From Eutrigla gurnardus (lineage: Eukaryota > Chordata > Actinopteri > Perciformes > Triglidae): 64,000 nt of DNA. The notes beneath the pieces were generated by a model. The model was not told the DNA's origin, did not search any database, and saw only the letters and a program-made list of their open reading frames with translations. Both the position numbers and the translations under genes were made by a program. Positions 56,956-64,000 of this stretch are shown here, piece by piece (the stretch's first letter is position 1; the number at the start of each line of letters is the position of its first letter). Where the stretch lies: positions 5,230,522-5,294,521 of the forward strand of contig OY741266.1 in the NCBI GenBank assembly GCA_963514095.1, in the 5' to 3' direction.

Positions 56956-58445
56956 GTGACCGGATTATCACTTCTGTGGCTCCTTTGCAGTACCAGTATT
57001 AAGCAATGGGGACGGAAAGTTGCTTTGGAAGATCCCCCTCTTAATACTGAAACCACGGAGCCACCAAAAAAAAAAGAAAAAAAAAAGCATATTAGCAATA
57101 TCTCGTCCCTCCTTAAATGCTCCATCCTTCAACAGAGACGAGAAACTGGACCCGATACATTTCTCACACATGACCAAATTATTTCTACAAACACTTATAT
57201 CAACCTGACTAGAATAGTAGCTTATCACAGCTCAAATTCTACCAATTGTTACGTATGTGGATTCATCCCACATAGCACAAATGAAGGCCTCCCCCCTGAT
57301 GGCTCTGCCCATTTCTGACTGCGACATATGCCATTTACTTCACCTAAATACACACACATCTTACACCCATGAACTGTGCCCAGTTACACCTGAACTGAGA
57401 CCTTTACCTTGCGAAACATCCACAAGCAAGTGTCAGGCATGCACTGATGTCCCTGCTGCCATCCCTCTTAGAGTAGTCCCACGACCATTAAAGTGGTGCA
57501 TTAAAGGTAACGGAGTTGGTCATGACATGGGACATTCGAACTGTGACTCGCTGTTTTATCCAATACCAAGAAGTTCTCCCAGAATATGGACTTCGGACTA
57601 CAGCCCTCCACCTACAGCTTGTTCTACACTTGACATTAACTTTTCTAGGTTAGCCACAGCGGCTTCTTTTTGCTCCGTCCCAGCTGGAAAAGGGATGTAC
57701 TGGATATGTGGACAAAAAGCATATGAATATCTTCCTAAGGGTTGGAGCGGAGTGTGTAGCCTGGGCTACGTAGTCCCAGCAATGCGAGTTGTAGATAAAT
57801 TGCCTACAATTCCCTCATGATTAAGGTCAACAAGATCTAAACGAGATGTGTTAATCACCCACTCACACACATATTGGAGCCTTCTATTCGGTATGCTTAT
57901 TCCCAGTTATGGTGTATTGTTTTCCCTGAATCAGATAAGAGATCTTTCCAAACGTATAGAGGATTTAGCTAATACCACTTCCCTAGGTTTGTCTCTCTTA
58001 TCAAAAGAGCTGGCTGCAACCCGTCTAGTTGCCTTACAGAATAGAGCAGCTTTAGACTATCTTTTAGCATCCCAGGGTGGTACTTGTGCAGTGATTGGTG
58101 TTGAATGTTGTACTTATCTGCCAGATTATAATGCTAGCCTTTCTGATGTCATTACACACGTTAAACACAACTGCTGATGAAGTGCACACCAGTGATATTA
58201 GTAGCCCTTTTGAATGGTTGGAAACACTCATTTGTCGTTGGGGTACAAATATAGTTCAATATGTTTTTGTTGGTATAATCTGTTTTATATTTTTGTTGTT
58301 ATTTTTTCTTGTTTCAAAGCAATGTGCAAAATTATTACAGCTAAGGTGACTACTAAAATGATGATTCAACAAACTACTCACGACGTACCTAAAGAATTAT
58401 TTCATGATGTTTTCGACGAATTGTGTAGAATTGATGTATTGTAAT
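56956..58445 (+). pseudogene. env: Envelope gene remnant
   Basis: Surface-subunit pieces: a frame at 56956-57318 (with NCYVCGFIPHS) and, one frame away, 57257-57820 with KGMYWICGQKAYEYLPKGW. A TGA at 57818-57820 lies 12 codons or fewer before a furin-type site RSKR; the transmembrane subunit follows in the same frame from 57848. It has a heptad helix and the CX6CC motif (CAVIGVECC) typical of gamma-type envelopes. It ends at 58177; the membrane anchor (VFVGIICFIFLLLFFLV) is in another frame after a shift near 58150. Not functional. Confidence 0.85.
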
Positions 58446-58512
58446 TTTCTTACTTCACTTGATTACATTTTCTTATGTATTTAGTGTTGTCCTATAGGAC
58501 AAAATGGGGAAT

Positions 58513-58990
58513 TGTAGAAGAAAATGTGTTACCTTACAATTCTGATTTGTATCTCATATAATGTTCCTTTCTCTCGGAACATCAAATGTCCTGCTGAGCT
58601 GTTTTTTTATTGTGTTTAACCCTTGCTGTCTTGATGAAAAGACTCTTTGATCTTTCCCTCTTCCTGAACTGTCTCTGTAACATTTGTCTCACATACATTG
58701 ATCAGGGCCCGATGGGTGACCCCTGTAGTGACATCGTCTAGCTGTCCCGAGAACACCTTGCAGACATCCACAGATGTCTCTTCCTCTGCAGAGAGACATG
58801 TGTTGATTCAAAGCAAATCCACTCATGACGCTTTCCCTTTTGTTCTCCCGAATGTTCTGTATAAATCCACCTCGGCCAGGCCATTCGGGAGAATGGATCT
58901 TCATCTGTCCAATTTCTTTTCTCCACTGTCAGTGATTAAACCTCATTTGAACCAGCCACAGAATTGGACCTGAAGAGTTTTTCTTCAACA
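58513..58990 (+). repeat. 3' LTR
   Basis: 478 bases, starts TGTAGAAGAAAATG and ends CTTCAACA, followed by CTAG. TATAAAT at 58860-58866 and ATTAAA at 58935-58940. It lacks the ACAGTC and GAATACACTG-type segments of the 5' LTR. Confidence 0.93.
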
Positions 58991-59001
58991 CTAGACAGGT
59001 G

Positions 59002-59368
59002 AGATTCTTGAAGAATGTTTTGATAGATCTCCAAGGGAGTGGGCTGACGAATTTGGTGCGATTTGTAAATGTGATTCATGCAATATTGAGAAACTTTTAA
59101 TGAACCAGCAAAAGCTCCCTGTGCAGAAGGAGGTTCCGAGCTCAGGGCTCCATGGACTGAGTCAAGGATGTCATCTACAACTGGCCTGTACAGGTCAAGG
59201 CTGCAGTTCACTATTGCTGCTGGGTGCTTAAATAGATGCTTACAGTAAACCAAAGTTGAACAGGGAATTTCAGATTAATCAAAAAGTTGCTGATTATGTC
59301 TCCAGACAACTACTCTTGAAGCGATACTAATAGCAACACTTCAGGAATAAGTCCATAGAATGTAGCAA
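59002..59368. other. tRNA-array spacer, unit 2
   Basis: Repeats the spacer of units 1 and 3 (for example GATCTCCAAGGGAGTGGGCT, GAGTCAAGGATGTCATC, CAGTTCACTATTGCTGC). Short frames occur on both strands but no family was recognised. Similarity between the three spacers shows segmental tandem duplication. Confidence 0.7.
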
Positions 59369-59440
59369 GGAACTGCTGGGATTTGAACCCATATTGTCTT
59401 GTTTACAAGACAGGTGCTTTGACCGCTAAGCCACAGTGCC
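59369..59440 (-). tRNA. tRNA-Thr (TGT), degenerate
   Basis: 72 bases on the minus strand starting GGCACTGTGGCTTAGCGG. Anticodon loop CTTGTAA gives TGT. Box B GGTTCAAATCC is intact. Mismatches: acceptor position 3, anticodon stem position 2 and the first T-stem pair. May be a decaying gene. Confidence 0.6.
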
Positions 59441-59686
59441 TACTTTCATAACTATGCATCAGTCCTTTATGAGCCTCATCTCATGTCAAAAATGCAGTCA
59501 CATCCAACATATCACATAGAGTTCAAAAAGATGATCACAGGTACAGTGTTGCTCCAAATCCCATAGTTACCTTTTTAATGATAAAACAAACATTTACCTC
59601 ACATGAACACAGTTTATCTGCATATATGAATAAATTACTTGAGAGAAAGCACAGACTTTCTGTAAGAGGTAAATCTGTAACAACAA

Positions 59687-59759
59687 TGTACTGCTGGTAT
59701 TTGAACCCAGAATTTCCTGTTTATTAGACAGGTGCTTTAACCAGCTAAGACACAGCACC
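59687..59759 (-). tRNA. tRNA-Thr-like gene with AAT anticodon
   Basis: Sequence is that of the AGT gene at 48548-48620, but the anticodon loop reads CTAATAA (anticodon AAT, isoleucine). Box B is GGTTCAAATAC (one change) and box A GTGTCTTAGC has G-to-T. Probably a pseudogene; if expressed it would pair a threonine body with an isoleucine anticodon. Confidence 0.6.
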
Positions 59760-60132
59760 TTGCAAGTTTGCCAAATGTGCATTCGAAGAGTCTTGAAGAA
59801 TGTTTTGATAGATCTCCAAGGGAGTGGGCTGACGAATTTGGTGCGATTTGTAAATGTGATTCATGCAATATTGAGAAACTTTTAATGAACCAGCAAAAGC
59901 TCCCTGTGCAGAAGGAGGTTCCGAGCTCAGGGCTCCATGGACTGAGTCAAGGATGTCATCTCCAACTGGCCTGTACAGGTCAAGGCTGCAGTTCACTATT
60001 GCTTCTGGGTGCTGACAGTGAACCAAAGTTGAACAGGGTATTAAACAGATACAGGCTGATCACGGCTACACAGAACTCACAGTGAGGACATCACTTGCAA
60101 AGCTTCATGAGATAGGCCATCGGATAGTGCAA

Positions 60133-60204
60133 GGCACTGCTGGGATTTGAACCCAGGATGTCCTGTTTACGAGACAAGCACTTTGACCTCTAAGCCACAG
60201 TGCT
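60133..60204 (-). tRNA. tRNA-Thr (CGT)
   Basis: 72 bases on the minus strand. Anticodon loop CTCGTAA gives CGT. D arm TGGCTTAGAGGTC, T arm CTGGGTTCAAATCCCAG. Acceptor stem pairs except position 1 (A-C). This position holds TGT in the other units. Confidence 0.7.
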
Positions 60205-60715
60205 TAGGTTGACACTCATGCAGCAGTCCATTATGAGCCTCATCTCATGTCAAAGATTGCTTCACATTCAACAGTTCACATAGAGTTCAAAACAATTATC
60301 ACAGGAACAGTGTTCCTCCAAATCCCATAGTTACCTTTTTAATGATCAAACAAACATTTACCTAACATGAACACTGTTTTTCTGCATACATGAATAACTT
60401 ACTTGAGAGAAAGCACAGACTTTCTGTATGTTGTGGCCAGTTCTAGACATTTGTTTAGAACCTTTCACTTTACAGGGGACCGCTATCTTGACTCGCACTT
60501 TTCCATCAATTAAACACCAAAGGGGTATTCCACCAAACTCGCTAATTAAAGCGGCGCTTACCTGGTTAAGCCTGGTTAGAACTAACGCCAACTTCCACTT
60601 GCGGCTAAACCCGTTCCATTAACGCATTTCAGCCGCGCCTTGTTGAGGCTTATTCAAGCCAGGTTAACGTTGTCGTGTTACGCACGTTCACGGGATATGA
60701 AGCCAGCCCAGAACC

Positions 60716-60940
60716 GTGAATGTCGAATCATCGAGAAAATGGCAGAAAAGACCAGAGCAAAAATTATTGATGGAACTGTACGAGGAGTACAAACCCATCA
60801 TAACCAATAAAGGGAATACTGTAGTGATAAATAAAAATCGCGAGGCTGCTTGGGCAAGAATTGCCGAGCGATTAAATACGGAAGTACCGTTAAGAGTAAC
60901 ATGTTCTAATATAACACTGACTACGTTTTCTCTAATGTGA
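60716..60940 (+). pseudogene. Myb/SANT-like DNA-binding protein fragment of a Harbinger element
   Basis: Frame with RKWQKRPEQKLLMELYEEYK, then PIITNKGNTVVINKNREAAW and ARIAERLN, the form of the Myb-like protein that accompanies PIF/Harbinger transposases. The tryptophans of a SANT fold (RKW, AAW) are visible. An ATG at 60739 starts a different frame, so the beginning is shifted. It breaks off after about 50 conserved residues. Confidence 0.7.
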
Positions 60941-61030
60941 GGATAGTGTAGAGGTAACGCGCCGGCTGTACATGCGGCCGCCCATGGTTCAATTCCCGTC
61001 CATAGTCGCCTCTTTTTCTTTCTTTGGCCG

Positions 61031-61033
<3 letters not shown>

Positions 61034-61081
<48 letters not shown>

Positions 61082-61083
61082 TT
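61034..61083. repeat. (CT)n tract
   Basis: About 50 bases of CT inside the Harbinger-like element. Confidence 0.95.
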
Positions 61084-61887
61084 TTTTTGATAGGCCTAGT
61101 TAATGCATCTACATTGACCAACTCATTTATCTCAACAATTTAATGAATACATTCAATGAACCTATTAATTTCACCTGAAAGGAATTTATGTGCCTGAAAA
61201 TTGCATGCAGCAATGCCTTTGTCATTGGGATCTATATCATGCTATTAATAATAACATCTTTATATCTATCATGTCTTTCCAAGTTATATTTGGGCTCTGG
61301 GGAAATTGTATGACATATTTATCATAGTTAAAGTCAAATGTTGGTCTAATTCTCTGATCTACAGAGAATTATGCAATCAAAAAAAAATTATTTGTAAGAC
61401 GTCCTGGCCGGGATGTGAACACGGACTGCCTGCACCTGGGGGCAGGTGCATCACCACTCACCCAACTGGGAGACTAGCAACACAAGAAATAGATATGTAT
61501 TTAGATAGTCGGTGTTCAGGAAATAAACGATTTATTCATATTTTTTAATTGCAAGCATGTATTCTTAGACACTTGATGCAAATATAGTTTGTACTTCATA
61601 TATGTAACTTTTGGTCTTTCACGTGATGAAATCACGAGGACTAGACTTGGCGGAACCTTCTGCTGGTACAGTTGTTTCCGACAGACGGACTTCTCTGAAA
61701 CCCCCGCTAAAGTAAGCCTGATGTTTAGCCTGCCCCGGAGCAGGCTAGTTTGGTCGGATAAATTCCCATGGTTACTTAGCGGAGAGTCCCTCAAGTCACG
61801 TTGATGGAACGCAACTCTCGCTAAAGGTAGCGAGGCTTATCGAAATTAGCCCGGCTTTGCACTTAGCGAGTTTGATGGAATACCCCT

Positions 61888-62230
61888 CAAGTCTCTTTCT
61901 TCGTTTACATTTGTTCGTTTATTTTACTTTACACAAAAGAACATGATGCACGGGAAGGTGAGGTGAGGTCGAAAACAGTGTCGATCCCCCTGTTCCACAT
62001 CCTATCACTGACTCAGTTCCTCTTTATCCTGGCTCAGTGTCCCACCCACTCTCTTCTCCAGCAGCTGATCTTCATCCCATTAATTATCTCAAAATAAATC
62101 TAACATTTAAGTAAATTAGAATAAAATATAACATCGCTAAGATGAAATGGGAATTCATTTATAATATAACTGAAATAATATAGATTTTAACTAACATAAA
62201 ATATGGCTCTAACACTCCAGCCCCTAATTA
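61888..62230. other. Unassigned AT-rich stretch
   Basis: No gene or repeat recognised between the Harbinger-like element and the hairpin satellite. Confidence 0.6.
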
Positions 62231-62622
62231 GGGAGGCAGTGCTAAGCACAGCCACCTACTGTTTGCAGAGACAAACAGTAGGTGGCTGTGCGAAGCACAG
62301 CCACCTATTGTTATCCTGCGCGTTTTTTAGGGAGGCAGTGCTAAGCACAGCCACCTACTGTTTGCAGAGACAAACAGTAGGTGGCTGTGCGAAGCACAGC
62401 CACCTATTAAAATCCTGCGTGTTTTTAGGGAGGCAGTGCTAAGCACAGCCACCTACTGTTTGCAGAGACAAACAGTAGGTGGCTGTGCGAAGCACAGCCA
62501 CCTATTGTTATCCTGCGCGTTTTTAGGGAGGCAGTGCTAAGCACAGCCACCTACTGTTTGCAGAGACAAACAGTAGGTGGCTGTGCGAAGCACAGCCACC
62601 TATTGTTATCCTGCGTGTTTTT
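62231..62622. repeat. Four 98-99-bp units with competing hairpins
   Basis: Unit starts 62231, 62330, 62428 and 62526. In each: arm 1 GCACAGCCACCTACTGTTTG, loop CAGAGA, arm 2 (its perfect 20-base complement), then GAA, then arm 3 GCACAGCCACCTA. Arm 2 can pair with arm 1 (20 bp) or with arm 3 (13 bp, GAA loop). The junction contains GCGAAGC, known to form a very stable DNA mini-hairpin. Units differ by a few bases in the TTATCCTGCGCG linker. Confidence 0.95.
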
Positions 62623-63720
62623 TCTTATTATTATTCCTCTTCTTACTTTTTTTGATTTCCTACTCGTACCGAAAAAAAACGAGCACCTACGCAAATGTAA
62701 CATCAAAACGTGCGCCTTGATCGACATCGGTGTGCTACTTAAAAAATGTCCAGAATATTAATTTTTCGCGACGCTAGTCGCGAAAAACCAACGAAATTTT
62801 CCCATTGACTTGAATGGGACGAGCGAAAAAAAAAAAGCAGAAAATGTAGCTTTTCAAACGCCTGCTGCTCAGTCATACTTTCACCTAGAAACTCCATTTA
62901 AACTCTAAAACGTAGACACAAGTCTTCTGTCTTGGTGTGTCAATTCGCGTTTCAATAGCTCATATAGTTTTTGATCAATCACTGTTCAATGACCATGATC
63001 GTTTTGGGAGAAATCCTGAGATTTCAATGGGTGTGTATTGCGCGGAACCTTCTGGGCTAGAGTGCGTGACATCATCAGTTAGAGTGTGGGGGCTTCTCAG
63101 TAGATTTTTCTTTCCAAACTCCTCCCGGCCACAGTCTTCACTCTACAGACGTGATATTTTCCAATTTTGTAGACAAACTTGTCCTGTCTCTCACAATGTG
63201 CTCAAAAAGTCTGTGCGATTTACAGAATTTGAACTAGCAACCTCTAAGCGCGGCCAAGTCAGGTTTTCTCGTCATCCGCTCCAATGTTAATTTAGAAGCA
63301 GATTTTCAAAGAAACCTGATCTGAACAGCATTTCTAACTCGCCCTAGCGTCCACATTTCTGACACTAGGAAAAAATAAAAGTCATCAGTGTCTTCAGCCG
63401 AGTCTTGTGGCGCTAACGGTGCGAAAATTTTGGCGATAGGAGTTTCGGTGTGAGCGTGGCATGCTTTTGTTCGGACCCATGCGCAGAGGGGGAATTGAGC
63501 GATAGAGAGAAGCAGAGAGACGCTCCAAAGCAGTCATACACACGCAGCAAGGGCCGTTGCCATGGTGACAGCACTGTGTGGCACTGATCTTCATAACTGA
63601 CAGCAGGTGTGCTCTGATTGGAGGACAGGAATGTACTAAAACTACATTAGTAGTGGGATATGTAGTTTTTTTAGTCAAACCTCTTCAGCTCAGCCATACT
63701 TTCACCTAGAAACTCCATTT
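62623..63720. other. Hairpin-rich interspersed repeat of unknown family
   Basis: Contains another palindrome TTTTTCGCGAC-GCTA-GTCGCGAAAAA at 62762-62787. The phrases TCATACTTTCACCTAGAAAC (62873) and its copy at 63698 show an internal duplication of at least 40 bases (ACTCCATTTAAACT follows in both). No protein recognised; frames up to 117 codons lack family features. I recall similar sequence as dispersed in fish genomes but cannot name it. Confidence 0.6.
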
Positions 63721-64000
63721 AAACTTTAAAATGGAGTACTCGGTAGTACTTGAGTGACAGCTGAGTTCAGTGACCTGTACCTAGTAGTTCTCAGTACTTG
63801 AGTCTCAGTAGTACTCGCTAGTACTCGGTAGTACTCGGTAGTACTCGGTAGTGCTCGGTAGTACTTGAGTGACAGCTGAGTTCAGTGACATGTATTGGCT
63901 AACAGTTGAGTGCGAAGCACTCAACTGTTTTACAATACATTGTACCTAGTAGTTCTCAGTACTTGAGTCTCAGTAGTACTCGGTAGTACTCGGTAGTACT
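63721..64000. repeat. 10-bp satellite (GTACTCGGTA) with a hairpin
   Basis: Runs of GTACTCGGTA at 63811-63860 and 63971-64000, within a larger duplicated block (ACTTGAGTGACAGCTGAGTT at 63749 and 63863; TACCTAGTAGTTCTCAGTAC at 63778 and 63942). At 63901-63929 a perfect hairpin AACAGTTGAGTGC-GAA-GCACTCAACTGTT has the same GCGAAGC centre as the array at 62.3 kb. It continues past the window edge. Confidence 0.9.

Larger units (their letters stand above)
51275..58990 (+). mobile_element. Defective endogenous retrovirus (gamma/epsilon-like)
   Basis: 7.7 kb with two LTRs, CTAG target duplications (51271-51274, 58991-58994), purine-rich tract GGACAAAATGGGGAA before the 3' LTR, and remnants of protease, reverse transcriptase, RNase H, integrase and envelope in the standard order. 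No gag is recognisable: the space holds tandem repeats (52030-52660) and T-rich repeats (52950-54180). Pol is broken by deletions, frameshifts and a 457-base hAT MITE. Env has one stop and at least two shifts. It is an old host-genome copy and cannot replicate. Protease LLGRD and the env CX6CC motif point to a gamma/epsilon-type relative. Confidence 0.92.
48450..60430. repeat. Tandem tRNA-Thr array, three two-gene units, interrupted
   Basis: Each unit has: a flank with CTAACATGAACACTGTTTTT and GAGAGAAAGCACA; a tRNA-Thr(AGT)-type gene; a 400-base spacer with GATCTCCAAGGGAGTGG and CAAGGATGTCATCT; then a tRNA-Thr(TGT or CGT)-type gene. Unit 1 is 48460-49178, unit 2 is 51166-51274 plus 58991-59456, unit 3 is about 59570-60204, and a fourth flank runs to about 60430. 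A SINE+LINE (49179-51168) and a retrovirus (51275-58990) break the array. All tRNAs are on the minus strand. Confidence 0.85.
60521..61887. mobile_element. PIF/Harbinger-like element, TSD CAA
   Basis: Inverted ends AGGGGTATTCCACCAAACTC and GAGTTTGATGGAATACCCCT agree at 24 of 25 positions (counting GCTAA). Flanked by CAA at 60518-60520 and 61888-61890. Contains a Myb-like gene remnant (60716-60940) but no DDE nuclease, so it is an internally deleted copy. Two tRNA-like patches (near 60945-61013 and 61398-61475) and a CT tract (61034-61083) fill the middle. Confidence 0.88.

Noticed and set aside
59768..60085. 105-codon frame in the tRNA-array spacer, repeated in other units
   Set aside because: Frame is broken in units 1 and 2, overlaps equally long frames on the other strand, and has no family motif; the repetition is explained by tandem duplication.

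Overview
The window is nuclear DNA from a teleost fish, probably a spiny-rayed (percomorph) fish. Evidence is the spliced vertebrate gene with GT-AG introns, the very long (GT)n/(CA)n tracts, and the mixture of L2/CR1/Rex1-like LINEs, tRNA-derived SINEs, Tc1/mariner, hAT and PIF/Harbinger-like elements and a fish endogenous retrovirus. The taxon is inferred; no species-specific marker was recognised.

The only host protein-coding gene recognised is the 3' half of vegfc on the + strand. Its last four coding exons, matching human exons 4-7, lie at 4930-5069, 12527-12666, 17878-18202 and 22541-22649. The stop codon is at 22647-22649 and a poly(A) signal at 23128-23133. They encode the end of the VEGF homology domain with its HSIIRR processing site, a proline-rich linker, four cysteine-rich BR3P (silk-like) repeats and the final cysteine cluster. 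Exons 1-3 were not found and should lie upstream. The introns (over 4.9, 7.5, 5.2 and 4.3 kb) are full of mobile elements.

From about 23.2 kb to the end no host protein gene was recognised. In order it holds: a 41-bp minisatellite that grew out of a SINE (24.2-25.1 kb); an intact SINE with a 13-bp target duplication (26.05 kb); a GGGCCCTAG-ended MITE (27.1 kb); two degraded LINEs, one carrying another copy of that MITE (31.9-35.1 kb); a nearly intact two-ORF LINE whose ORF2 has absorbed a SINE in frame (35.4-40 kb); a mariner-like element with an hAT element and an L2 LINE nested inside it (43.1-46.5 kb); a tandem array of tRNA-Thr genes and pseudogenes (48.4-60.4 kb) split by a SINE+LINE and by a defective endogenous retrovirus that landed in a tRNA anticodon loop; a PIF/Harbinger-like element with a Myb-like gene remnant (60.5-61.9 kb); and a hairpin-rich satellite built on the GCGAAGC motif (62.2-64 kb).

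The strongest leads are: (1) three tandem units each with two tRNA-Thr genes, covering anticodons AGT, TGT and CGT plus one AAT variant, disrupted by the retrovirus; (2) four 98-99-bp units in which one DNA arm can pair with either of two neighbours; (3) a GC-rich module shared between Harbinger-like and hAT-like MITEs, with a perfect 32-bp match just downstream of vegfc; (4) a five-copy MITE family whose 3-bp target duplication is shown by an interrupted reverse-transcriptase motif. All calls were made by eye, without database searches.
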